Positions 11,661 through 23,189 are shown, counted from the stretch's first letter. The stretch is DNA of 64,000 nucleotides from Dasypus novemcinctus (GCF_030445035.2 NW_026688628.1:3100001-3164000); one strand, 5' to 3'. The notes: generated by a model from the sequence alone, not told the origin. Program-made: numbers and translations.

Positions 11661-12659
11661 CCTGGGGAGGGAACATTACTGAATTTATTTTGATTCTGCT
11701 TTTCACCCCTTTCACTCCCCCCCCTTCCAGGCAGTCAGGTGCACAACAATCAAATTGGAATGCAACTTATGAATAGAAGGTGTGGACTCACTGGAAAAGG
11801 GCAAGCTGCTCCCCCCTTTCCAGCTTTTGGCCAAAATGGGCAGACAGAATCTACTCAAATTTGGCAACTCTCCCAGGGACCCAGCCACCCTGACTGGGGC
11901 AGCCCCAACAAACTTGGGTGCAAGGCACGGACACAGATGGCCTCCAAGCCCCAGCAAAGGGGCAGACCAGAGACAAGACAGCAGAGCCTGCATGAACATC
12001 TAGACTCTGCAAACATCCAGACTCCGCAAACATTCAGACTCCTCAGCTTTGCCCCATAATCATTTCACCCCCTTGCCAATGGCAAGGGAGGGTTTCAGCT
12101 CAACTGAATTCTACTTTACATAACCACACAACTCCAACACTAGCATTGAGCTGACACAGACAGAAGCACAAAGGTCACTAATCTGAACCACAAGTTCTCT
12201 ACATATTTTTTCAGCAAGGCTGCCCTCACAGCCATCACAAACCTTAGAACACTTAACATTTGGTATAAAGCAAATTCATTCACAATTTAGCACCATAACA
12301 AAAGATTTCAGCTAGACTTTTTTCACTGTTTAACTTTACACCCAGATCAAGCTCCACTAGAAAAGTCAGTCCATTTTCCTGTAACCAAGTTTTTGTTTTT
12401 TTTTTAAAAATCCAGACCAATTTCCAGGATGTTAGGACTTCAACCTATAAACAACCCTTCCTATTAAAATCAAGCCTCCACTCCTTTAGTGGATATAAGA
12501 CCAGTACCAGATTCTAACATGCAGTTAGACAAACCTAAAACACCAGGACTTTTTCCCTAGAGAGAAAGGCTTCCCCCAAATTTTCTGGGGCTACTAGGGT
12601 TCTCTTGGGAGGTGATCAGCCTCTCCTTCCTAGCAATTAAAGCTAGGGCTTTCTAGACT

Positions 12660-12927
12660 GTGCTCATCCGGGGAGTCTTACCTTCTTCCATGTTTGGAGT
12701 TCTTTTTTGTTCCCAGAATCTTTCTCTTCAGACTTTCCATTGCCCTCAATTTTTGTCAGGAAGATTCTGGTGGAGCCCACATCTTTTCTGGATTAAATTT
12801 AACCCAGGGGTGCCCAGATTTGGGGTTCACCTGAGTCCTCCTGGCTTCCTTGGGGATTTGGAAGGGGCAGCAAAATGCTACCATCTCTGGCCTTCATTTG
12901 CAGTGACATCTGGGTCACCAAAAATGA
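12660..12927 (-). other. ERV-A 5' leader after the primer-binding site
   Basis: This is the more balanced-composition sequence immediately downstream (minus strand) of the putative tRNA-Trp primer site. It corresponds in position to a retroviral untranslated leader. No gag start with a recognisable matrix sequence was found. The 90-aa plus-strand frame here is not supported. Confidence 0.4.
12903..12920 (-). other. ERV-A primer-binding site, tRNA-Trp-like
   Basis: On the minus strand TGGTGACCCAGATGTCAC follows the 5' LTR end after a short spacer. It matches the complement of the tRNA-Trp 3' end at about 14 of 18 positions, including the first nine. tRNA-Trp priming is known for some class I ERVs. 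Confidence 0.6.
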
Positions 12928-13401
12928 TGTAGAATTTGAGAGAGGTTCAATTAATTGCATATAGAAAGGCCAGGACTCATGAAAGATTTTGAGAAGGAAA
13001 ATGGTTTATTGATGGCCAGCCAGACTCGGCAGCTTTCTGTTTCAATCCCAAGCCCTGAACAAGACTTTTGAGTTCCTTTTATACAGAGAGGAAAGGTTAA
13101 ATGGTCCCTTTGTTTTAGTTCTCAATAGGCTTGAATTAGCATATATATCTTCCACATCTTAGGTAAGCTTTTAGCATGGACTTCACACATTCTAGATAAG
13201 CTTTTAGCATATTTGGTTTGCATTTCCCCTGAATACTTAAAGTTTATAGACCTTGCATTGCTAAACTGTTTCCTGGGACTGGAGTCATTGCCATGGTCAC
13301 CAAGGACAGGACTGCAGCCTCTTACTGTCTCACACCCACAAGTCAGACAGCTTAGGTTATCTCTGAAGAGACAAAGAGCCTCCCACCCATAGACCACATC
13401 A
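12928..13401 (-). repeat. ERV-A 5' LTR (minus strand)
   Basis: This is the second copy of the LTR at 5690-6164, in the same orientation, with TG...CA ends on the minus strand. The near-identity of the two copies suggests a fairly recent insertion within mammalian time. The host sequence on either side of the provirus (left of 5690 and right of 13401) does not show a matching 4-6 bp duplication. Confidence 0.9.
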
Positions 13402-14780
13402 CGTCCACTTCCTTAAGGAAATATGTATGTTACACATAAATGCTCAACAAAAGACATTAGCTCCAAGGATCACTCTCAGTAATCCTTCAGAATCTGATTC
13501 ACTATTTTGTGTATGATAGGTATATCCCAGTGCTTGCTCAGCGGTATCATAAAGCAAAAATAGGTCATGATGGCAGGGATAGAATTTGCCTTCTTCCCTA
13601 TTTTGAGTACATTTACCAAGCACTACCATATATGGTCTCACACCTTCCTTTTTCATAAGCATTATATCCTAAACAACACTGTTTCTGAAATATTAGCTCA
13701 TCTTTTTCTGGGAGATTTCTTTAATATCTTTTCACATAATGTATGATTTTACTAACTGTACAATAGGAACAATGAGTAATAATATAAACATTTTACAATT
13801 ATCACATATTGTTATTATTACTAATAAATTTGTATAAACTGGGACTGAATTAAGGATTTTATATTTATTATCACTTTTAATTTTCTCACAACTGTCTAAG
13901 ATCACCAAGTGTGTAGTAAATGTAACTCTTGAACACAGATATGCTGATATCAGAGCTGTCTTTTAATGACTGCAAAATTCTGCCTCATTATTTTGAAATA
14001 TTTTTATGTCATGTAGACAAATTCTGGTGCTCATGGATTCCAACTTAGTTATGCATTGAAGATATGTGAAGCAACCATTATGATATATTCCTGAAATTAG
14101 AGTTTTTAAATAAAATCTTCTTGCTTTTCAAAATGTGTTGGTAAGTATAACTACAGAAGGTCAGAGGAAAAATCAAACTATGACTAAATTATTGATCATT
14201 TAACAGTGACCATAATCATTATAATAGATTTTTATCAAGTTTAAATGTTAAATACTGCTATAAAATTTTGAATTAAAATATTTGATAAGAGAAATGTGAT
14301 TTTATTTCACATTGTTAATTATCTTTCATGTATCTTATCCCTGGATTTTATATTTTGTCCTTTTTAAAATATTTCCTTTGATCCCAAAACAGTTTAAATG
14401 TAAGGAAAATCTAGCTTTCATTAATTTTATATTTTAAGATGCTTATTAATATTGATTATAGTGTTTTATCAAATCAACGCTGTGGTATATTTGGACAATA
14501 TCATTGTGGTCATCACGAAAATATAAACCCAGACCTCAAAATTAAAATTCCCCAGTCTTTTCTATTTTCCTGTGCATATGAATATTCATAAATAATCAAA
14601 TTTACAAGTATGGAACTCATTAATTTATGTATCTATGATATTTGTCTGATAGCATTTAAATATATTTAAGACACACATTCATTTCAAGTTAAGTATACGT
14701 GGCATTATATTTCTGTAAAGATGTACCTTTGCAGTTTTTAAAAAAGTATTCCTCAGCTATTGTCTTGTAGATTTCTTGGT
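13402..14780. other. AT-rich non-coding stretch
   Basis: There is no ORF with a recognisable product, no named repeat and no RNA gene. A 72-aa minus frame (13444-13662) is not supported by anything else. Confidence 0.4.
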
Positions 14781-14794
14781 TTGTTTTGTTTTTT

Positions 14795-15010
14795 TCTGGA
14801 CCCTCGGTGGTAATCAGCTCCTTCTCTCCTGTTCTGAAGGCTCCTCGTCCTGCCCCAAGGCTGCCACCCCAGGGGCTCAACCAGCCCACAGGCCTGGCTG
14901 CAGGAGTGAGGCCACCCTGGTTACGTCCCTGTAGCCCCCACTCCAGGCGCGGCCCAGGGGTGGTGCTGCGCACTGGGCAGCTGCAGGCCCCCAGTGGGTC
15001 CAGCTTATGA
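14795..15010. other. Isolated GC-rich patch, origin unknown
   Basis: About 215 bp of GC-rich sequence sits abruptly in AT-rich surroundings. It has open frames on both strands (plus 74 aa, minus 94 aa), as expected for GC-rich DNA. It contains several CpG and many CCTG/CAGG words. It could be an old exon, a retrocopied fragment or a remnant of a CpG island. No domain is recognised. Confidence 0.35.
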
Positions 15011-15379
15011 AAACCTCAACTTTAAAAAGTTTATATTTTCAAAATGTAAACAGTATTTTCTTAATTTTAATTACCTGTCCACTGCTATAGTTTCTCTGCT
15101 GTATATAAAAATGAAATTGCATCTTTTCTGAAATAAAATTTATAGATTTTTTTAAAAATCTACCTTCCTGAGTTTGAAAATGTAAAGTTCATGGAATAAA
15201 GTATAAAGTATAGTTTATTTCTATGGTTATCTTTTATTTTCCCTACTCCAGGCCGGAATCAGCTGATTCTCTAAAGAATCCCATATCATTTTTGTGGGGA
15301 AATTTCCTTAGAAACCAAGATTTAGGTTTAGGAATATTGTTGCAATTGGAATGCCAATCCTTTTAGACCCTTTCAGGAT

Positions 15380-17130
15380 GTATTTTTTACAGGCATATAC
15401 ATTCTTAGCCAGCATCATAGCTTCAAAATATACAAAGAAAAATTAAGTCAAAACTAAAAGGAGACATAAGAAATACACAATACTAACAAGAAACCTTAAA
15501 CCTACTTTTATTCATAGCTTTTGGAACACACAAACAAAAAGTAAATGAGTATCTGGAAAATGTGAAAGGTATACATAATGCATTTTATCTAATTGGCATA
15601 AATATAACACTGCACCTAATAATGTTAAAATTGTTACTATTTCAAAATCATGTGGAAGATTTATGGAAAGTATACTTTTGCTGCAGGTTAAAGAAATCAC
15701 CTACAAATTTCAATATAATCAAAAATCCATTGTATCTCTAAACTCCAATAGAATGATGCTACATGTCTATAACATGTTTATAGTCCTAGAACTCTAGCTT
15801 CATGTGTACTCATTATCAATGTTGGACAGAATTCTCTGTAGAATAGTAAACTAGGAAGCCAACTCCCTGAAAGAAAGCTAAGGGAACATTCTTTGTAATG
15901 GACATGGAAGCAAAATCCACAACAAAATGTGAATGGAACCTAGAGAAATATTAAGTGGATTATACTTCATAAAAAGGAGAATCAATCACGTATATAATGT
16001 TTAACTTCTATAAAAGCATTCAATGTAGTTCACTACATTAAGAGAAATAAAAGAGAAAACCTTGTTATCTCAGTAGATGTGGAAAAGTACTTGATAAAAT
16101 CTAGCCCAATAATGAAAAACCATTTTAAAAACCTAGAAATAGACTATTCTTAATCTCACAAAGAATTCCTATAATAAAACTTGTTTCCAACATTATAAGC
16201 AATGTTGGGATTTTGAAAACTTTCCATCTGATATTCTATATAGGAATGCCTGCTACCATCATTGCTATTTAATTTATACTGTTGTGACTCAATTGTACAA
16301 GAAATTAAGACAAGTAATAAATGGCATATAAAAAGGAAGACATAAAATTGTCATTTCCAAATAACATAACCTTATATCTAGAAATTGCAAAATATTCTAT
16401 AATTAGATTTAATAACTCATTACAAATTGGCTGGAAGGTCAATAATAAATCATTTGTATCACCATATTCTGGAAACAAAGGATACAATTGAAAGAAGGTA
16501 CCGTTTACAACGCCAATGAAACTATCCAATAACAGTCATAAAATATGTTTAAAACCCTTACATTGACACCTGCAAAGCATTATTGAAAAAAGTTAAAGAA
16601 ACCTTAGTAAATGGTGGCACATATCAAATAGAATACAATTGTTAAAATTCCACTAACTCCCAATTTTTCCATATATTAGATTAAATATAATTCCTCTTAA
16701 GATTGTAGGATTATTAATGTGAGTAATTCACACATTCTACGTTCATAAGCAACGCGCCAAGGGTGAAAGTCAACTTAAATTAGAAGAACCAAGTGGGAAG
16801 ACTTAAGTCACCAAGTATGAAGAACTCTTATGGGATCTACTTATTAGAGAGCATGTTAGTGGCACAAGGGTAAATGAAGTAATTAGCCTAACAGGTTAAG
16901 GAGTTGAAAGCATATCCATAATTACGCAAGCATCTGACATAAGAAAAAAAGCAGACAGTGTGGTGCAGTGGGTCAAATGATGTGGCCTTTTTAATAAATG
17001 GTAATTTGTGAAGAGGTTGCCCAAAATGAAAAAAAAAAATTAGGATTCCAGTTGCACACAATAAACCAGCATCAATTCCACATAGATTGAAGGTATACAA
17101 GTTATAGGTAAAAATAGAGGAATTAATTAA
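15380..17130 (+). repeat. Old L1 ORF2 remnant, plus strand
   Basis: Diverged text follows L1 ORF2 order. 'AGGAATGCCTGCTACCATCA' at about 16242 corresponds to the 'GGATGCCCACTGTCGCC' block of the reverse transcriptase. About 120 bp on, a 'TTTCCAAATAACATAACCTT' segment with 'ATATCTAGAAATTGCAAA' corresponds to the FADD active-site region. Multiple stops and indels are present. It may continue leftward toward 15380, where the similarity fades. Confidence 0.6.
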
Positions 17131-17206
17131 AAATACAGATTTTTAAAAAAAGATATAAACTGTAATTTGTGATTTAGAATTGTAAGAGTTTTGTAAACAA
17201 GCCAAA

Positions 17207-17439
17207 TTAAACTTTACTGTTAAAAATTAGTAAATGGGCTTTTTTTCTCCATGCCTCCCTCCCCTCCACAGGAGGTGCCTGCGCCTCCTGCGCGGAAGGC
17301 TGGGGTCTCAGCGCCCTGCCCAGCTCCCTCTCCTTTGCTCTCCTGGCCTCTTTCTCGGGGTCGGACTCCTCGCCCGCCGGCCTTGGCCTCCCTCCTGACC
17401 CTCCTCTGCGTCGCCGGGCGCCCCCCGCGCTCGCCCCCT
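17207..17439 (-). CDS. Possible short minus-strand coding exon, unidentified
   Basis: Inside the CpG island an internal ATG in strong Kozak context (G at -3 and +4, minus strand near 17439) opens a frame beginning MGKGASAGG. It is rich in Arg, Gly, Glu and Lys ('EESDPEKEARRAKERELG') and ends in AT-rich sequence at 17207. I do not recognise the protein. If real, it would be a basic, disordered N-terminus driven by the CRE on the other side. More likely it is a chance frame in a stop-poor island. Confidence 0.2.
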
Positions 17440-17960
17440 TCCCCATCGCGCTCGCCCCGCCGCGCTCGCCGCTCGCCTCCCGCCCCCCGGCGCAGCTCAG
17501 CCTGGCTGGGCCGCGGAAGCCCGCCACGTGCAGGGGCGTTTGGGGGAGTCTCTGTGACGTCACGTCACGCCGCACCCTGAGTCGGAGCTGAGGGGAGAGA
17601 GAGTGAGAGTGGGAGGAGGGGACAGAGAGGGGGAGACCGGGCGGGACGCCGGAGAGGAGCAGAAGACGCCGCCCTGGACGGCTGGATTCGCAGTCCGCGG
17701 GGCAGCCGCGCTCTCGGCCCTCGGCACGCCCGGAGCCCCGCACTCCCCTCGGCCCGGCTTTCGGCCCTTGCGGCGCAGCCCGCTCCTCGGCTCGCTGGAA
17801 GCCTTCCCGGGAAGCGGGGGGACGCGGACACCCACTCTCGGTAGGGGTGAGTGAAGGCCGCCTCTCCTGCAGGGGTGGAGAGAAGGCGAGTCTGGAAATG
17901 CGTTCCACTTGAGAGAGTCTTCACCGTAGGGGATGTGGGGCTGCCGGCGCTGCGGGTTCC
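17250..17960. promoter_or_regulatory. CpG island with a perfect CRE; candidate (bidirectional) promoter
   Basis: This is by far the most CpG-dense non-repetitive stretch of the window. Features seen: an E-box CACGTG at 17525-17530, a full palindromic CRE TGACGTCA at 17555-17562 followed by a half-site CGTCA at 17563-17567, purine-rich sequence after it, and a consensus splice donor GGG|GTGAGT (intron start 17847). On the plus strand this looks like a TATA-less promoter with a non-coding first exon of about 250-270 bp (about 17580-17846). Long frames exist on the minus strand (17207-17908, 233 aa) and plus strand (17251-17580, 109 aa), but CpG islands are stop-poor and none shows a known domain. 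No downstream exon was identified. Confidence 0.7.
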
Positions 17961-20005
17961 CCGAGGTAGCGCAGCTGGCAAACGGACCTGGCAAAGCCCT
18001 TTCCCTTCCTCCACGTCCGCACAGACACCAACACTCTATGGTGTGGAGAAGTCGAGCGGGAAGTGAAAGTGTGGATGGCATTTAAAACTAGGCATCTTCC
18101 CTTAAATCTTGGTGCAGAGGGCACAGGGGCAGATCTTCAGGCCCAGGATTAGCATTCTCAAGATAAAGGGTCGGATACAAAGTTTCCTATCTGAAAGATG
18201 AGCCCTCTTCCCATTGTCGCCCACTGGAAAAAACAAAAAACAGAAAATAAAAAACTGCCCTTTTAACTGGCTGTGTGTGACCTCTCAGGCCCAAGCAATT
18301 ACCTGGGAGCCAGGCCTGCGTGCCAAGCATGCACAGTGACTTTGGATCAAAATCCTTTAAATTATCCCCAGACAACTCGGATCTTGCACTTCAGAAGATA
18401 TATTTTAAATGTGTGCAGGGGAGAGAGCTTTTTTCCAACTGGCTAAGAAAAAAAATTGCAATTCCAAACGTGAGAAATATGCCAGTCTTATTATTCAAAT
18501 GTAATCACTTTAGTTTCCGAAAGGATTTTGAAATCAAACTGTCATGGGCTAGTGTAATTTTCACTCTTTTGTGTGAGCATTATAGTTTACTAAAAAAAAG
18601 CTAAATGGGAAAAACATTTACAATTATGCATTAAAATAACAGAATTCATAAATTCTTAAATATTTAATGAAAAATAACCTGCTTTAGAGAGATTTCTATG
18701 CACTATTCCTAGGTCATTAATAAGAATTAAAGGTGCTTTTTATCACAAAAACTATCCGTTTGGAGGAAATCCATCTAAAATCCAATACCAATAATATCAA
18801 GGAAACAAAGCACTTAAGCAAAAATAGACTGAGGAGTTTTGTTGTTGTAACAAAGTAAGCACACAAAATTTCAATGATCAAACTTTCCCCAAAAGTTAAA
18901 TAGCTACTTCATTTGTGGACTGTTTTACTTCACAAAACTACACTTAAATTATTCAGGTGCTTTATTCCTTAAATTAAGTATGTTTGTATTCTAATGATCT
19001 TGTAGCATTAATATTAATTCATTTTTAAAAAAGCTCAAACATTGTTAAAATTGAAACTACATTAAGTACTATTTTAATTTCCTTATATAATTACCCACTG
19101 CAAATAAATCTACTAGTTAATCTCACCAGTTAAGTTCATTTACAGCATGTGTTCTTGTGCTGCTTATTTTTAAACTTTCCATTAAAGCTGCTGTTCTGAG
19201 TAACAGAGTAAATGGAAAAAGGTGAAATGTGAAAGGATTTGGAATTCTCAAAACTATGTATTTTTCCTACATTGTTATTCTTAAGGCAATTGTCAGAAGT
19301 TATTTTTAAGCAAGTTGTTTTATTTCCTAGTATTTGCCTACCCACCTTGGCCAGTGTGATTCAGTGTGCTCCATTTGTTGTGCAGTGCTTTTTAGCATGC
19401 TCGCAACATAAAACTCATACAAAAGTGCCTGGCATACACATTCCAAACACTGGACTTGAGTTTTTGGGGTAGGGAACAACTTCCCATCAGGTAAAGTTGT
19501 GCATCTCAATTTGAGAGAGCAATTAGCCACTGAAGTCAGCCCAGAAGTCTGGCAACTGAATTTGCCACACAAGGTTTGTCTTAACAGGGTGTGTTTAAGA
19601 TTTGGCTGCGAGGATTTGGAGTTCTTCTTTTAAAAACTATCCCCCCCCATCCCCCCAATTATTTCCACTCAATTTATCTACCAGACCTGGTCATTGTATG
19701 AGCATGATATGCAGGTCTCAGACCTTGCTTTGACTAGAAAATAAATTCCCAAATCACAAGAACACATAGGCATGAGCTAAGAAAGTCTCCTTGTCCTTTT
19801 TAATCCTTAGAGCCCAGCCCTCTGAGTTCTTGATGATTTGTTTTGTATTGCTTTGTTTGGTCTTCAGCACTGAAGCATTAGGGTTTGGGGAGAATGTGTA
19901 ATAATTGGCTGACTTTACACACAGTGACCCCCCCCCCTTTTTTTTTTTTTTGGTATATTTCATTCTTTTAAAAAATAAGCGCAGTTTGCAGTTCAAAAAT
20001 TAATA
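17961..20005. other. Non-repetitive-looking stretch downstream of the CpG island
   Basis: Composition falls back to AT-rich. No recognisable exon, RNA gene or repeat is seen apart from short homopolymers (for example C9 T14 at about 19928-19951). If the island is a plus-strand promoter, this would be first-intron sequence. Frames at 18320-18604, 19239-19472 and 19754-19996 have no domains. Confidence 0.4.
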
Positions 20006-20960
20006 AATGGGACTATTTCAAAATTAAGAATTCCTTTGCTTCATAAGATATCAGTAAGGTGGAAAGTGGCAATCCAGAATGTGGAAGAATGTATAAAATC
20101 TCCTACCAAAAAATGAGAACATGATAGGTGCCCAAAATAAAATTATCCAAATGCTTGAACACATAATTCACAAAAGGATGTACATGAGGCTAATAAACAA
20201 AGGAAAGTGTGCTGTACATACCCAGGCATCAGAGAAATGCAAACAAATCCATTGAGACATTATCACCACAAAACTGGCTAAGGTTTACATGACTTATAAC
20301 ATCAATTGTTGGTTAAGATGTAAAGCAACAACAAATAAATACCTTGCCAAGCAAAGTGTTTGGATACATTTTTGCAAGCACCTTGGAAATTTGGGGCCAG
20401 TTCCAACAAAGACTGAATTTATTCTCAGTTTATAACCCAGCAATCCCCCCACACCAACAATTTATATTCCACAAATTTAGATATGCATTACCAAAAAATA
20501 CATGCTCATTTATATTTGCACAATTTAAAACAAACAAACAGAAACCACCCAAGCATCACCAAACCTAACATTAACAAATGCATTTTGGAATGTTCATACA
20601 ATGAAATAAAATACAGGAAGTAGCATAAATTAAATACAATTATGATAAACAAAAGAGAAAAATAGCACCAACTTAGCATTCTATGATAGAAGGAGAGACA
20701 AAAAGAAGTAACACAAATAATTTCATTTATATGAATTACAAAAATGTGAAAATAATATGTTCTGATGCGTGTCAGGAAAATGGTTATCATTTGAGATGGT
20801 ACTGACTAGATTGGGGCATGAGGGGGCCTCTGGGGTTCTAGCACAGTTCTTGATCTGGGTGCCAGTACACAAGTGTTCTTGATTTGCCAAAATTCATGAA
20901 GCTATCATTTTAATGAGAACATATTTTAGAATTTTAAGAAACTCAATACAAGTGGCATGA
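20006..20960 (+). repeat. Old L1 ORF2 3' end and 3' UTR, plus strand
   Basis: The order of L1 landmarks is preserved: 'GAGAAATGCAAACAAATCCA' near 20231, 'CCCAGCAATCCCCCCAC' near 20437 (the conserved 'DPAIPLLG' coding site), then 'ACCACCCAAGCATCACCAA' near 20544 (the 'WNQPKCPS' site). The reading frame is destroyed. Confidence 0.7.
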
Positions 20961-21870
20961 AGAATTTTACTACTATGTCAGTAATTTCCAACAGAGAAGC
21001 CCAATAATAAGGGTGAGAGGATTAACCACGAACTACCTGATCTCTTCCCTGCCATTTTAGCAGGAAATTGTTGACAGCATCTGAGAAGACCTCCCCAAAC
21101 ACAGAAGTGGGATGGGTGGGTGGAGGTCAGCAAAACACGGCCCCATGAGGGTCATCACTCTCTTTCCTCAATCCCAGCTTTTCCTTTACTCCTCACCACT
21201 CTCTCACAGGACAGGATGCTGGGAAATGTCTTTTAAAAAAGAAAATTACCTTGAAATCAAAGACATTAGTTTAGATTTGGTCATTTTGGGGACACTTATG
21301 AAAAGAAACAGCGTATGAGAAGGAGAAGGAGGGATGTAAATTGAACTTAAATCAGTCCCCAAATAGTTTCAGTATACAATTTTTCAGGAAGTCTCTCACA
21401 CCATTTCAGTGGAAGCTAGTCTCACCACCTGAGTCAAACAAATGTGCTGAACATCATCTTTTCCTTGCAGAAAGTGTACAAAAATAGCAGACCCTTCCTG
21501 GTTTGATAACAGATATAGTCTTTCCAGAATCATAGAAAAGTATAAACAAAGTTTCCCAGCTAAAATATGGCAGAGTCAGGACATAAAAAATATTTTTAAT
21601 TGTGGAGATTTGATAGCAAATAAATTGTTTCTTAATATAACCATTTCATGACATAATCATTTGCCAATTCATCCTCAGTAGAGATCTGCTGAAGTGTGTG
21701 GGTGGGTGCAGGCTCTGAATTGGTATTGTCTAAGTTTTGGCAGGATAGCCTGACATTGTATTAAAAGACTATGTTAATAGTTTGGATTGTTTTCTTATTC
21801 ACCAGAAAATATTCTTATTTTCTCATACAATATTCATGCCTTCTCTATAGTTGTGGGAATTGGAGGGGTC
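20961..21870. other. No feature recognised
   Basis: The composition is mixed and I can name no ORF, RNA or repeat. A 68-aa plus frame at 21112-21318 is unsupported. Confidence 0.4.
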
Positions 21871-22349
21871 TGCGCAGATTTTTAAAAGTATGTATTTTTA
21901 TTAGAGAAATTGTGAACTTACAAAACAATCATGCACATGTGTGAAATTCCCATATAACACCCCTCCACAAATGCATGGCATTGTTGCAGGACATTTGTTG
22001 CAGATTACAAAATAATATCATCAGATTATTAGCACTAACTATGGTCTATAGCATGCATTTGGTATTTTTTAGATACACCCCTATTATTATCATAGTACAT
22101 CTTTAGCATTGATGCAAGACTATTACAGTATTGCTGTTAACTATAGTCCATAGGTTACATTCCCATGCTTCTCCGTATTCTTACCACCTTTCAACTGTGA
22201 TATATATTTGTTCTAGTTCATAGAAGGGCATTCTTGTATTTATACTATTAACCACAATTCTCATCTGTCTCTGAGTTCACTATCTTATTTATTCCCTAGA
22301 TTATTCTTGAGCTTTCTTTCAATTGACATTTACATCCCTAGACTACCCT
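21871..22349 (-). repeat. L1 3' UTR, reverse orientation; target of ERV-B
   Basis: The sequence runs from 'GTATTTTTATTAGAGAAATT' through 'GAAATTCCCATATAACACCC' and 'ACTATGGTCTATAGCATGC'. It is paralleled at 30858-31080 and 55100-55290, all reverse-oriented L1 termini. The element resumes to the right of ERV-B at 27592-27760 ('GTGTTACCATCAACTTTATCC'), so ERV-B inserted into it. Confidence 0.65.
22344..22349. repeat. ERV-B target-site duplication, left copy
   Basis: TACCCT directly precedes the 5' LTR and is repeated directly after the 3' LTR at 27586-27591. A 6-bp duplication fits betaretrovirus-like (class II) integration. Confidence 0.85.
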
Positions 22350-22799
22350 TGTTGGAAACTGAGGCACAGTGGCCTCACAAGGAGAGACGTGCTGTCTCCA
22401 TGGCTATGCTTGCAACCTAAAGAATGCAGTAATTAAGAGTTCTGGGCAAATGGGATGAAGTTGTTAAAGGCTGAAAGAAAAGATGAGCACATACCTTTTG
22501 TAGTGAATAGAACACTTAGACTTCGTACCTTGAGATAAGATGTTTTAAAATTCCTTAGACTATGGGTAATGCTGATAGTTAACTGCATGTTGCTGCTTGA
22601 TGTCACATAGATGGGTATATGAAGAGCCCCTTGTAAACAATAAAGTTGTCTGATGAGTCTCTACTTGCAGACCCCCTGATCCCAGCTCTCTTGTTCTTTC
22701 TTTCTCATTCTTTCTTTCTTTCTCTTTCTTTCACTCTCCTTATTCTCTTTCTTTCATTCCCAATACCCTTCAGGTCCAAATCTCCAATAACTGGTACCC
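22350..22799 (+). repeat. ERV-B 5' LTR
   Basis: This is a 450-bp LTR beginning TGTTGGAAACTGAGG and ending TCTCCAATA (the final CA has mutated relative to the other copy). A promoter-like GGGTATATGAAGAGCCC precedes AATAAA at about 22640. A CT-rich microsatellite (TTTC)n fills much of U5 (22690-22760). It is clearly paired with 27134-27585, with more divergence than between the ERV-A LTRs. Confidence 0.92.
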
Positions 22800-22801
22800 A
22801 A

Positions 22802-22819
22802 TGTGGGACCCAAAGAAGT
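22802..22819 (+). other. ERV-B primer-binding site, tRNA-Lys-like
   Basis: TGGTACCCAATGTGGGAC lies two bases after the LTR. It matches the tRNA-Lys primer site used by betaretrovirus-like ERVs at about 15 of 18 positions. Confidence 0.75.
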
Positions 22820-22947
22820 CAGTGAGTCTTCCAAATCAGTATCGGGAACCATGGAAAAGACCTCATTGAGGGTCGTATGACATCCAAAGCAGTGTGACTC
22901 GAGTCTTCTTTTAAGTAAGTAACATTTTCTGTGAAGTCATCAGGAGA

Positions 22948-23184
22948 ATGGGTAATCAAATGGGATGTGTGGAAGCATATTCACAAGTGTTAAAAACTTT
23001 ACTGAAAGTTAATGGGGTGCCTGTAAAAAGTTATAAATTACTAGAGTTGTTTTCTTTAATACAAAAGCATTGTTGTGAGTCAATTGTAAACTGTATGTTT
23101 CTGTTAATGTGTTGTAATTGTTTTGTGTTTGTTCATTCAATGTCAGTGTATATTTTGATACCTCCAGATGGTGATATAAATTAA
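22948..23184 (+). pseudogene. ERV-B gag matrix N-terminus, truncated
   Basis: A 78-codon frame starts MGNQMG, a myristoylation-type N-terminus, followed by a helical segment with spacing typical of betaretroviral matrix. It lies about 150 bp after the LTR, where gag is expected. It ends at a stop at 23184 and no capsid or nucleocapsid follows. From about 23190 the sequence switches to the AT-rich module shared with ERV-A, so the loss looks like a recombination or deletion rather than simple point decay. Confidence 0.6.
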
Positions 23185-23189
23185 TAAAT

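Larger units (their letters stand above)
6165..12927 (-). mobile_element. ERV-A internal region, no intact genes
   Basis: This is the interior of the minus-strand provirus. At its 5' (right) edge, minus-strand TGGTGACCCAGATGTCAC (plus 12903-12920) is a plausible primer-binding site matching tRNA-Trp at about 14 of 18 bases. At its 3' (left) edge is the polypurine tract. Between them I see no long open gag, pol or env. The longest minus frames (7336-7656, 106 aa; 11712-11999, 95 aa) have no domain I recognise. The interior is extremely AT-rich, contains a solo-LTR-like insert (8610-9064), a DAS-III SINE (9473-9884), a local direct duplication (9299-9472 versus 9945-10060) and a block shared with ERV-B. 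It may be a non-autonomous or heavily decayed element. Confidence 0.7.

Noticed and set aside
17207..17908. 233-aa minus-strand protein spanning the CpG island
   Set aside because: Stop codons are rare in such GC-rich DNA, parallel frames are open on both strands, and the peptide has no recognisable domain. Only the short downstream part with a good start context is listed, at low confidence.
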